A stretch of DNA of 64,000 nt from contig NZ_CP018632.1 of the NCBI RefSeq assembly GCF_002215215.1, positions 6,072,501-6,136,500 of the forward strand, in the 5' to 3' direction. Numbering within the stretch: the stretch's first letter is position 1; each line of letters opens with the position of its first letter. A program made the position numbers and the translations under genes. Positions 42,836 through 51,035 of the stretch are shown one piece after another. The stretch is from Granulosicoccus antarcticus IMCC3135 (GTDB lineage Bacteria > Pseudomonadota > Gammaproteobacteria > Granulosicoccales > Granulosicoccaceae). The notes beneath the pieces are model-generated. The model searched no databases. It saw nothing but the letters and a program-made list of their open reading frames with translations, and was not told where the DNA came from.

Positions 42836-44461
42836 CTACTTGTCGAGATAAGCGCGATCAAAGGAACCATAAGGACCCATTGCCGAGACGGTATGATCCT
42901 TCAGCTTTTCGCTATAGACCGTAAGAAACTCCATCTCGAACAGATTCACGACAGGCAACTCGTCTGCAAGAATATTCTGCAATTCGGCATAGATGGCACC
43001 GCGCTTGTCAGCGTTCGCCTCGACGGCACCCGCCTCCAGCAGTTCATCTACCCGCGCGTTAGAGTATCGGGCAGAGTTGACGAAAGGTGTGCCCTGACGA
43101 ATCTGATCAGTACCGTAATGGCGTTGAACGCCGATGACCGGATCGGGTAGCTGATAGAAGTAGTTGATATTAAGCGAGAAGTCATAGTCCGCATACACTC
43201 GCTTGAGCCACGTTGGCACATCCTCGTATCGCAATTCCAGCTTGACGCCGATGTCACCCAAAGACTGTTTGAGGTATTCACCCACTCGTCTCCATTCTTC
43301 ACCGTAGGGAATGAGATCAATGACTGCCGTTGCCCGGACGCCATCGGCATCAGGCTTGATACCAGCAGCATCCAGCAAGGCAATCGCTGCAGGAACATCG
43401 GCTGTGGATGGGTAGTTTGCAGTTGGTGTGTACAGACCCAAAGGTGCGTAGTTAGAGGTCATGGCGCTGGTAGCAGGCTTGCCATATCCGAACCAGATAT
43501 TATCGATCATGAACTGACGATCAACGGCCAGAGAGATAGCCTGACGCATGGCCTTGCTATCGAACGGAGGTTTGGTGACGTCAAACTCTATCAAGGCCAT
43601 GGGATTGATCATGGCATATCCATCAGTGGTCACACCGATCTCATCAAAGTCACGCAGGCGAATCACATCGACATTCGGAATGGCACCGAACGCACCATAA
43701 TGTACCTCACCACTTTCCATGGCCGCTGTACGGGTTGATGCATCAGGGATGACCCGGGCAACGATCCGGTCCAGCAGTGGATAGCCTTTCTTCCAGTAAT
43801 CAGGGTTTTTATCCAGCCTTATATACTGACCTTTTTTCCACTCGACGAATTTGAATGGACCTGTGCCCACCGGGTTATTTGACAGATCAGCCTCACGGAC
43901 ATCTTTGCCTTCCAGTAAATGTTTGGGCACTATCGGAGATTCGTAGGCGGAGAATGCGCGCAGCATATAAGGCGCTGGTCGTTCCAGATTGAAGACGGCG
44001 GTCAGTTCATCAGGTGTATCGATTGAGTTGACTTCACGAAAAGTGTTAGGTCCGCGCGGATGGAATTTTTTCAACACTTCCATGATCGAGAACTGAACAT
44101 CAGCGGATGTAAAGGGCTCTCCATCGTGCCAAGTGACACCTTTGCGCAAGTTGAATGTCATTGTCTTGCCATCTTCACTGATGTCGAAAGACTCTGCCAG
44201 ATCTCCTATCGGGTTCAGCTGAAGATCGTAGTCCAGCAAACCACTGTAGATCTTTGGAGCCACCAGACCGATCGGACCGGAGGTTGACAGATAAGGCGCT
44301 AATGACGGTGGCTCTGGCTGGGCAATCATCACCATGGTGCCACCCGCGTTTTGAGCGATGGCATGTGATGAGACCGCCAGAGCGAGTGTAGCCAAAACGG
44401 AGGCACACACTTTCTTGACTAGTGTCTCTGGCATTAAAGACTTCAACGAACAACGGGTCAT
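42836..44461 (-). CDS. Peptide-type ABC transporter substrate-binding protein (SBP family 5)
   Basis: 541 residues. Signal peptide to about 36 (LATLALAVSSHAIAQ); the start may be the internal ATG at codon 10. Family 5 signatures: PEPPSLAPYLSTSG, LAESFDISEDGKTMTFNLRKGVTWHDGEPFTSADV by position ~88-125, and NNPVGTGPFKFVEWKKGQYIRLDKNPDYWKKG. Binds oligopeptides or other amide/opine-like ligands in the periplasm. The upstream amidase gene on the same strand suggests the ligand or its product carries an amide bond. Confidence 0.92.
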   Translation of the reverse strand: MTRCSLKSLMPETLVKKVCASVLATLALAVSSHAIAQNAGGTMVMIAQPEPPSLAPYLSTSGPIGLVAPKIYSGLLDYDLQLNPIGDLAESFDISEDGKTMTFNLRKGVTWHDGEPFTSADVQFSIMEVLKKFHPRGPNTFREVNSIDTPDELTAVFNLERPAPYMLRAFSAYESPIVPKHLLEGKDVREADLSNNPVGTGPFKFVEWKKGQYIRLDKNPDYWKKGYPLLDRIVARVIPDASTRTAAMESGEVHYGAFGAIPNVDVIRLRDFDEIGVTTDGYAMINPMALIEFDVTKPPFDSKAMRQAISLAVDRQFMIDNIWFGYGKPATSAMTSNYAPLGLYTPTANYPSTADVPAAIALLDAAGIKPDADGVRATAVIDLIPYGEEWRRVGEYLKQSLGDIGVKLELRYEDVPTWLKRVYADYDFSLNINYFYQLPDPVIGVQRHYGTDQIRQGTPFVNSARYSNARVDELLEAGAVEANADKRGAIYAELQNILADELPVVNLFEMEFLTVYSEKLKDHTVSAMGPYGSFDRAYLDK

Positions 44462-44627
44462 GAACGACTCCTTGATTTCAGGAATTGACGGACAACCGTA
44501 GTCGAACGGCTATTGCGTAGATGATCCGGACAAACATAACCTTGCAAGCCTCTTGCAGTCAAAACTAATTTCATCAGGCAATAGCGACTAGCAGCATCCC
44601 AACCGCAGAGCCTGATCAGAACTGCCC

Positions 44628-44720
44628 TGCACCAGTGCAAAACGGGTAGACGTATTGTATTAGTGCAAACCCGTAGCTTGCCTTCGACTGGATCTTCGGA
44701 TGAAACAATAAATTGTTTCA
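44628..44720. promoter_or_regulatory. Inverted and direct repeats in the amidase-ABC operon gap
   Basis: Between the amidase stop and the binding-protein start (265 nt, no gene) lie three motifs. The first is a TGCAC-CA-GTGCA palindrome at 44628-44639. The second is a direct repeat of AGTGCAAA (44634 and 44662). The third is a palindrome with 9-bp arms TGAAACAAT / ATTGTTTCA at 44701-44720, just 6 nt past the amidase stop. The first two look like operator half-sites for an unknown regulator; the last could be a 3' hairpin of the amidase message. No regulator gene adjoins. Confidence 0.4.
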
Positions 44721-44726
44721 CCACCA

Positions 44727-46091
44727 TTAACGGCTTTTCAACAATCTCTCGACGGCTCGACCGGTAGCCAGTAAACGCGCATCATGATTCAGTGGCATGG
44801 TCATCTGCAAGCCGGTGGGCAGACTACCAACAGCGCTCGTATCATGCATGGGCAGTGTCAGTCCACACATATCCAGTAGATTGCCTGGCTGTGTATTACG
44901 AGAGGCGAGCAACGCCCGTTCGTGGATGGCAGGATTAGCCAGGTCGGCCAGTGGCATCGGCACGATCGGACAGGTAGGTGAAAGCCAGAGGTCAACATCA
45001 TTGAAAGTCGCATTGGCCATTTCTATTAATGCTCGCCGCCGATGCTGCGCCTTGACGTAGACATGCGCTGGAGTCTCCAGACCGACCGAAGCTCTTGCCT
45101 CCGTCACTGGGTCCACGCCATCGCGAATCGCCATAAACCGCTCAGGTGTCAGTGTTTTTATCAGCTCAGCTGGCACGATGGCACTGAACAATGAGGTGCG
45201 TTCATGCACTTCGGGAAATGACAGCGGTACTCGGGTAGCTCCGTAACGCTCCAGAAGCTGGCAGGCCCGTTCGAAATCCTCCGCAACCTGTGGATCGAGA
45301 TCGTCCATGAAAAGATCATCGATAATTCCCAACCGCAGTCCGCTGACATCCGCTCGATCAGCCACTGGCTCGCCCGTCATGAAAGTATGCATCAATGCCG
45401 CATCATCAACGGTTCGGCATAACGGACCGGCCGAGTCCAGCGTCGAGGAGAGCGAGAAAATACCGTCCAGCGGCCAGATCCCTACCGAGCTCTTGTAACC
45501 CACGATTCCTGTCAGACAGGCTGGCGCCCGAATGGAGCCGCCGGTGTCCGACCCCAAAGCCATGCCAACCATACCGCTGGCGGTAGCGACAGCCGAACCA
45601 CTGGATGAGCCACCCGGAATACGATGAACTTCTCTATCGACCGGGTTCCAGGGTGTGCCGCGCGAGGTGTTCACACCTGTTGCACCCAGGGCGAACTCGA
45701 CCGTCCGCGTTTTTCCCAGGGGAATCAGTCCTGCCATGCGCAAACGCCTGACCAGCCTGCCTTCACCACCGGTCAGTTCAGCCGTATCGGCGTTCGAGCC
45801 ATTGGTCGTCGGCAACCCTTCGACAGCCATGATGTCCTTGACGCCCATGGGCAATCCCATCATGGGACCCAGATCAGTACCCTGTGCCAAGAGTGCATCC
45901 AGTGCGGCAGCCGTGCCAAGCGCACGCTGCGCATCCATGCATTCAAAGGCGTCCAGCGACTGATTGTCATCAACACGTTGCAGACAATTTTGCACGCTTT
46001 GTACAAAACTCAGCGAACCGTCGCGCACCCGTTCGGCCCAGGGCTGAATACCATCGGCAAAAAGATCATCGGTTGTCTGCGTATCAGTCAT
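44727..46091 (-). CDS. Amidase (amidase-signature family)
   Basis: 454 residues from the ATG at 46091 (MTDTQTTDDLF), with an AGGA upstream; a longer frame to 46160 lacks family similarity. The Ser-cisSer-Lys triad is visible: Lys in GVKDIMAVEGLPTTNGS, cis-Ser in GGSSSGSAVATASG and nucleophilic Ser in GSDTGGSIRAPACLTGIVGYK. Hydrolyses a carboxamide; the specific substrate is unknown (GatA-like, allophanate- or aryl-amide-type). It is upstream of the peptide-type ABC operon on the same strand, which suggests shared substrate use. Confidence 0.9.
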   Translation of the reverse strand: MTDTQTTDDLFADGIQPWAERVRDGSLSFVQSVQNCLQRVDDNQSLDAFECMDAQRALGTAAALDALLAQGTDLGPMMGLPMGVKDIMAVEGLPTTNGSNADTAELTGGEGRLVRRLRMAGLIPLGKTRTVEFALGATGVNTSRGTPWNPVDREVHRIPGGSSSGSAVATASGMVGMALGSDTGGSIRAPACLTGIVGYKSSVGIWPLDGIFSLSSTLDSAGPLCRTVDDAALMHTFMTGEPVADRADVSGLRLGIIDDLFMDDLDPQVAEDFERACQLLERYGATRVPLSFPEVHERTSLFSAIVPAELIKTLTPERFMAIRDGVDPVTEARASVGLETPAHVYVKAQHRRRALIEMANATFNDVDLWLSPTCPIVPMPLADLANPAIHERALLASRNTQPGNLLDMCGLTLPMHDTSAVGSLPTGLQMTMPLNHDARLLATGRAVERLLKSR

Positions 46092-46269
46092 GTAACGATC
46101 CTGCCGTTGGCCGGAAAAATGAAGAGACTTGAATGATAGCGCCCTGTCGCGCTCGCCCACAAGCTGCGCCGAAAGACAAGACGGACCGGAACTTGTCGTT
46201 GAATCAGCTGCCTCACACTTTTACTAAAGTCGGCCTACACTAATCAGTGTAGTCGACGCCCGATTACCG

Positions 46270-48156
46270 ATGCAATCTGCCCCCGACAAAGCTCGCCATG
46301 GCTCGATAGTGAAAAAAAATTTAGTAAATCCCGACGCAGTACCTCGGTGGCATGGACGAATACCAATAACCATCACACTGGCGGCGGCCATTGGTTTGCT
46401 GGTGCTGGTCACTGTCGGCGTCGTATTTGGTGTCGGTGTCTGGATTGCACAGAAAAACACCTTCGATCTGCTCAATCTCAATGCTCAACAAACCGTGGCC
46501 GCTGAGGTCAACCAGTTCGAACAGCACCTCAGACCTTCAGAGAATCTGACACGATTTCTGGCCGAGCGGATCTCCCGAGGTGAAGTCGATCCCGCAAACA
46601 AGGAGCAGTTCAGCCGCATGCTGATCGGCGCCCTTGCCGGCGTACAGCAGGTTGAAGTGATCGGCTTCATCGATACGCAACTGCAATCTACCTCCGCTCG
46701 GCGCGAGCGTGAGCTAGGCAGCGTCATCGTCAGCAATACCGATCAATCCAGTGACCCGGTGTTTCAGAGCCTTCTGGGTCGTGTTTCCGAAGGAGCTGTC
46801 TGGGGTCCGCCGGCATGGCGTGAGGAAATCCAGCGATCCTACCTCTACCGAGCGCATCCGGTCAGGCGCAACGGCGAGCTGATCGGTGCCATGGTCGCCG
46901 TGACATCGATCGAGGGCCTGTCAACCTTCATCAGTGAGCACGGAATCAAATCAGCGGGTAACAGCTTCATCCTCTACGGACGAGATGAGGTGCTGGCACA
47001 CTGGCTCCTGATCGACGGCTATCCGAATCGATCCAGCGAATATCCGCTACCCAGCCTGTCACGATTTGGTGATCCGGTGCTGGCATCGATCTGGCAGCCG
47101 GCTGAACCATCACGAAACCCGAACAAGCCTGTGGATGGCATTCAGACTCATCTTCTGGAACTGTTCAACGATAGCTACGTCTATGTGTATCGCAGCCTGA
47201 AGGGTTTTGGGCCGGAGCCCATGATCATCGGTGCCTATTTCCAGGCCAACAACTCCGTCAAGGAAATCCGGCGGATGTTCGCCGCATTGGTGGCAGGCAT
47301 CGTTGCACTACTGATTTCACTCATTGCAGCCATCATTCTCGGCCATCGGATAGCACGTCCCATCGTGCGCTTTTCGGCCGCTGCAGGCCAGATTCGGGAA
47401 CTTGATGTCTCCCAGATAGAGGACCTGCCCGGTAGCATGTTGAGGGAACTCAACGACCAGTCAATCGCGTTCAACACCATGCTCAGGGCATTACGCTGGT
47501 TCGAACTCTACGTGCCAAAGAAGATTGTAGAACGCCTGATCAGACAAGCTGATGTTCGTGACACCATTTCGGATGCGCGCGAAATCACAGTCATGTTCAC
47601 CGACATTGCCGGATTCACCAGCGTCTCGGAAGGCATGCTCGCGCCTGAAGTTGCAGCATTTGTGAACCATCACTTCTCACTGCTGGCAGATTGCATAGAG
47701 GCTGAAGAGGGCACCATCGACAAGTTCATGGGAGATGCCGTCATGGCCTTCTGGGGAGCTCCCGATGAGCAGACCGACAGCGCCGAACGCGCCTGCCGAG
47801 CCGCGCTTGCTATCGCCAGCACCATCCATGAAGACAACAAACAACGGCTGGCCAACGGAGAACAGGCTGTCGATATACGTATTGGCATTCATACGGGCAT
47901 GGCCACCGTGGGCAATATCGGCGCACCAGGCCGGCTTAATTACACCGTCATTGGCGACACTGTCAATATCGGCCAGCGGCTGGAGCAATTGGGCAAAGAG
48001 ATCTACCCGACTCACAACAAGGTGTCTATTCTGGTCAGCGACAAGACGGCCATCAAACTCAGCTCTGCCTTCACCCTCGCTGCAGCAGGCAATCACAAAC
48101 TCAAGGGCCGCCAGGATGGAATGGCAGTATTTGAAATTGTCACTGATATTGCCTGA
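46270..48156 (+). CDS. Membrane class III adenylate cyclase with periplasmic sensor and HAMP-like linker
   Basis: 628 residues. Transmembrane segments at about 33-58 and 335-360 flank a ~275-residue periplasmic sensor, probably dCache-like (VGVIGFIDTQLQ-type strands, then RAHPVRRNGELIGAMVAVTSIEGL). A HAMP-like segment (GHRIARPIVRFSAAAGQIREL) leads to the catalytic domain from about 430. Metal-binding aspartates are in MFTDIAGFTSV and FMGDAVMAFWG. The adenine-selecting lysine is in TIDKFMGD with GDTVN, and the transition-state Asn/Arg are in NIGQRLE. All catalytic residues are present, so cAMP production in response to an external ligand is expected. Confidence 0.92.
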   Translation: MQSAPDKARHGSIVKKNLVNPDAVPRWHGRIPITITLAAAIGLLVLVTVGVVFGVGVWIAQKNTFDLLNLNAQQTVAAEVNQFEQHLRPSENLTRFLAERISRGEVDPANKEQFSRMLIGALAGVQQVEVIGFIDTQLQSTSARRERELGSVIVSNTDQSSDPVFQSLLGRVSEGAVWGPPAWREEIQRSYLYRAHPVRRNGELIGAMVAVTSIEGLSTFISEHGIKSAGNSFILYGRDEVLAHWLLIDGYPNRSSEYPLPSLSRFGDPVLASIWQPAEPSRNPNKPVDGIQTHLLELFNDSYVYVYRSLKGFGPEPMIIGAYFQANNSVKEIRRMFAALVAGIVALLISLIAAIILGHRIARPIVRFSAAAGQIRELDVSQIEDLPGSMLRELNDQSIAFNTMLRALRWFELYVPKKIVERLIRQADVRDTISDAREITVMFTDIAGFTSVSEGMLAPEVAAFVNHHFSLLADCIEAEEGTIDKFMGDAVMAFWGAPDEQTDSAERACRAALAIASTIHEDNKQRLANGEQAVDIRIGIHTGMATVGNIGAPGRLNYTVIGDTVNIGQRLEQLGKEIYPTHNKVSILVSDKTAIKLSSAFTLAAAGNHKLKGRQDGMAVFEIVTDIA

Positions 48157-48213
48157 TCAAGGCAACGGGCTGCCATTGACGCTCGCCTATTCTGACAAGG
48201 ACCAGCAGGGCTT

Positions 48214-49128
48214 TCAGTTGTTACTGAACTCGCGGCCATCCGCCCCGCTGGACAAGCGCTGTTTGCGTCTGGACTCGCGATGCACCGTGTAGATGGAAGC
48301 CCCGATAATGATTGCAGCGCCCACCCAGGTGCTTATGCCCGGCAATTCACTGAACAACCACCAGCCGAACAGTGTGGCGTACACAAGGCGCACATAGTCC
48401 AGAGATGCCAGCAACGACGCTTCACCATAGGAATAGGCGTAAATATTGGCTTTCTGCGAAAAGTAGGACACCACGCCGATACCCGCCAGTAAAACCCACT
48501 CATGCAAGGTGGGCGGCACCCAGTAAATATAGGCGGGGATAGCCATGACCAGGCCCACCCCTATAGCCTGAAAAGCGAGGATCGTACTGGGCGCCTCGGT
48601 TCGTGAGAGCATGCGGATGATCACCATGACCAGCCCGGCGCTGGCAGCGCCTGTCACAGCCATCAGACCGTAGATTGTGAAACCATCAGCGCCGGGCCTC
48701 AACATCACCAATACACCGATAAAGCCGATTGCCACAGCCGACCATCGATAGAGCCCGATAGTCTCCTTGAGAAACCACACCGCAAAGATGGTGACGAAAA
48801 AACTCTTGGCGAAAGCAATGGCGGTTGCATCAGCCAAGGGCATATTCAGAATAGCTGTGAAGCCACACAGCATGGCAATCATGGCCAATAGAATTCGGGC
48901 AATCTGCAACGGTAAACGGGATGTTCGCAGCGAATCAGGAAAAGTCCTGACCAGCACAGGAGCCAGCATCACGGTCATACCCAGCTGACGGACAAACAGA
49001 ATCTGGGTGACCGGCAGGCGTTCTCCCACCAGCTTGATCATGGCGACCATCAGGGAGAAACCAAAGGCTGCCAGCATCAATATCAGAGCACCCTTGACGT
49101 TGTCAGACTGCTTGTCGAAATGCTCCAA
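48214..49128 (-). CDS. EamA/DMT-family transporter
   Basis: 304 residues, ten transmembrane helices in two EamA repeats (first ~10-140, second ~150-285). LPLADATAIAFAKSFFVTIFAVWFLKE-type and YSYGEASLLASLDYVRLVYATLFGWWLFSE (positions ~245-275) are typical of the DMT group that includes S-adenosylmethionine and metabolite exporters. Substrate unknown. Convergent with the cyclase gene. Confidence 0.9.
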   Translation of the reverse strand: MEHFDKQSDNVKGALILMLAAFGFSLMVAMIKLVGERLPVTQILFVRQLGMTVMLAPVLVRTFPDSLRTSRLPLQIARILLAMIAMLCGFTAILNMPLADATAIAFAKSFFVTIFAVWFLKETIGLYRWSAVAIGFIGVLVMLRPGADGFTIYGLMAVTGAASAGLVMVIIRMLSRTEAPSTILAFQAIGVGLVMAIPAYIYWVPPTLHEWVLLAGIGVVSYFSQKANIYAYSYGEASLLASLDYVRLVYATLFGWWLFSELPGISTWVGAAIIIGASIYTVHRESRRKQRLSSGADGREFSNN

Positions 49129-49189
49129 TTAATTCTCTGCCCTTGAGTAGAGAGTCAGCTTACCGAAAAAAACTACTGCAGAATACCGC

Positions 49190-50011
49190 TCATTGCTTGA
49201 TCGGCCTGATCGTTTTTCTGGTCGGGTCACCCACGACAATCATGACCTCTCGCGAGGCGCGCTGGAGTGTGTCGCCCGGGTTGATGGCCGTAAAGCGGAA
49301 AACATGCTCCCCCTCATCATCATTGTCCGTGTCCCAGTAAAATGTACGACTGCCGTCGCCATTGGCCTCGAAGCTGGCAGTGTATGGCAGCCTGTCTACC
49401 TGCAACACGGGAATCAGACCACCGGGCAGGATTGCATCCACATGCAGACTGACAACAACACCGGCGCTGACAACCTGGTTAGGCAGCTCAATCAGCATGG
49501 GTTCAGCAGCAGAGTCCACAGCCCAACCCGAGGGCAGATAGTCCTCCTTCGGCTCAAGCAAGGACTTCTGCCAGGATTCCTGCAAGAGCTCAGGGGGCGC
49601 TACTGCCCGCCCTGTTTTCATAGCGCGTTGAATCAACAGATCACGACTCTCCAGCATCTGGCCGGTGTCGACATTGGAGAGCAATATTTCGATTCGGGTT
49701 TCCAGAGCGAGATCGGGCCCTGCTCGCCAGTCCACGAATAACTGCCCTGCATCGTCCACAACCAGACGCGCGCCCGCCGGCGCATCGCCCAGGGAGACCT
49801 GGACCCGCACACCCTGATCGGTCACCGCCGCCATCGGCTGCTGCAAATGCTCGCCCGGCGCCAGCATGAGGGACTTTGTCACGACCAGGTTAGCGGCGTT
49901 CGCGGCGGACATTCCCACCATTGCCAACACGACCAACAACACGCCACCTGGAGTCACTGTCCTATGCCTCTTGCAATAACTGTATTTCAAAACCCTACCC
50001 CTCCATGTCAT
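49190..50011 (-). CDS. Secreted protein of unknown function, coupled to alkB
   Basis: 273 residues. A basic N-terminus and a hydrophobic segment ending in GMSAANAAN (about residue 40) form a signal peptide. The mature protein is beta-rich: GVRVQVSLGDAPAGARLVVDD, a central linker, then two strand-rich parts, VVVSLHVDAILPGGLIPVLQVDRLPYTASFEANGDGS (positions ~180-215) and FYWDTDNDDEGEHVFRFTAINPGDTL. The latter resembles a cadherin- or Ig-like domain with an acidic DTDNDDEGEH loop. Its start codon overlaps the alkB stop (ATGA), so it is translationally coupled to a DNA-repair gene, an odd pairing. No family is recognised. Confidence 0.72.
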   Translation of the reverse strand: MTWRGRVLKYSYCKRHRTVTPGGVLLVVLAMVGMSAANAANLVVTKSLMLAPGEHLQQPMAAVTDQGVRVQVSLGDAPAGARLVVDDAGQLFVDWRAGPDLALETRIEILLSNVDTGQMLESRDLLIQRAMKTGRAVAPPELLQESWQKSLLEPKEDYLPSGWAVDSAAEPMLIELPNQVVSAGVVVSLHVDAILPGGLIPVLQVDRLPYTASFEANGDGSRTFYWDTDNDDEGEHVFRFTAINPGDTLQRASREVMIVVGDPTRKTIRPIKQ

Positions 50012-50631
50012 AGCGCCTTGCGAAACGTCAGATTCCAGCGCACCGGGCCAAAACGTGGATGCTCGGAAAACTTGAGTTTGCGCACCCCGTGAAAAAACAG
50101 ACGTGCCGGACCACCAAATACCAGTACGTCACCGTCGCTCAAGTTTACTGGGATTGAGCTCCCCCGTCGCTCTGATCCGAGCACGAAAAAGCGTGCATTA
50201 ATCCCTAAAGATACTGAAACGATAGGTGCATCACAATCTGACTCATCCCTATCCTGGTGAGCCCCCATTTGTGTGCCGGGCTGATAGTAATTGATCAGGC
50301 AGGCATCCGGTCGAAAGCCTGGAAATCCGGCCAACTCCGCAGCCGTTTCTGCCAGCTGGCGAAAAATTACAGGCATCACCGGCCACGGCTCTCCTGTCAG
50401 CGGATCAATGTCGCTGTAGCGGTACCCTTGCCGGTCAGACAACCAGCCAAACTGGCCGCAATTGCTGGTCTGCACAGACATATACGAGCCTCTTGATGTC
50501 TGCATGCGGCGCAACGGCGCCGCCATCAGAACCGACTCGAGCTCACCCTGCAAAGCAGCCGAGTCGGCGAAGTCACGCAACAAGACCATACCTGGACAAA
50601 TTTCAACCGAATCGGAAAAAAGATCTCTCAT
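50008..50631 (-). CDS. alkB: AlkB-family DNA repair dioxygenase
   Basis: 207 residues. Fe(II)/2-oxoglutarate-dependent demethylase of alkylated DNA bases. The iron ligands are HQDRDE (His, Asp) and FFHGV (His); the 2-oxoglutarate-binding arginines are in RFGPVRWNLTFRK. YYQPGTQMGAHQDRDE and VSVSLGINARFFVLG are clear AlkB signatures. No Ada protein is fused or adjacent. First gene of a two-gene unit with a secreted protein of unknown function. Confidence 0.95.
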   Translation of the reverse strand: MRDLFSDSVEICPGMVLLRDFADSAALQGELESVLMAAPLRRMQTSRGSYMSVQTSNCGQFGWLSDRQGYRYSDIDPLTGEPWPVMPVIFRQLAETAAELAGFPGFRPDACLINYYQPGTQMGAHQDRDESDCDAPIVSVSLGINARFFVLGSERRGSSIPVNLSDGDVLVFGGPARLFFHGVRKLKFSEHPRFGPVRWNLTFRKAL

Positions 50632-50702
50632 CGAAGCCCCCTTCGCTGCTTTCTACCCGGGATCGGGCATAATTCCTGACTTACTCCCTCGCATTACGCA
50701 CA

Positions 50703-50984
50703 ATGCGCTCTATGCTCACTTCCAAGGCTCCAACCGAACTGGTCGAACATCTGTGCCGACACAGTAGTCTGAACTCATTCGATGCAGTCCGTCTGATCGA
50801 TGAAATTCTGGCCTTCTATGACGAATCCAGCGCCAGCTTCATCCAGCGCAGACATCATGAGCTGCAGAAGTCGGGACTGGCGAACGCTGCCATTTACAAA
50901 CAGATCAGCGAAGAGCTGGAACACCACCGGTTCAAGGTTGAACCACTCACGGAACGCCAGATCCGCCGCACTATCTACGGCTGA
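50703..50984 (+). CDS. Small helical protein of unknown function upstream of glmS
   Basis: 93 residues, all-helical and charged: LVEHLCRHSSLNSFDAVRLIDEILAFYDES, SFIQRRHHELQKSGLANAAIYKQISEELEHHRF (positions ~12-80) and a basic end (TERQIRRTIYG). No signal or membrane segment. It precedes glmS by 51 nt on the same strand and may be co-transcribed. The pattern of conserved-looking polar residues, and an antisense strand without a competing gene, support a real gene, but no family is recognised. Confidence 0.7.
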   Translation: MRSMLTSKAPTELVEHLCRHSSLNSFDAVRLIDEILAFYDESSASFIQRRHHELQKSGLANAAIYKQISEELEHHRFKVEPLTERQIRRTIYG

Positions 50985-51035
50985 ACTGGCTAACGACCTT
51001 CTGACCCATCAATTTCCAACGGCATCTAGACACTC

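Noticed and set aside
44628-44639. NtrC site before the peptide ABC operon
   Set aside because: TGCAC/GTGCA arms are only two bases apart instead of five, so it does not fit the NtrC consensus.
44458-44727. 89-codon frame in the amidase-ABC gap
   Set aside because: It covers the palindromes and repeats exactly where a control region is expected and has no recognisable features.
50985-51035. glmS ribozyme
   Set aside because: Only 51 nt separate glmS from the upstream gene and no ribozyme core is visible; the ribozyme is mainly found in Gram-positive bacteria.
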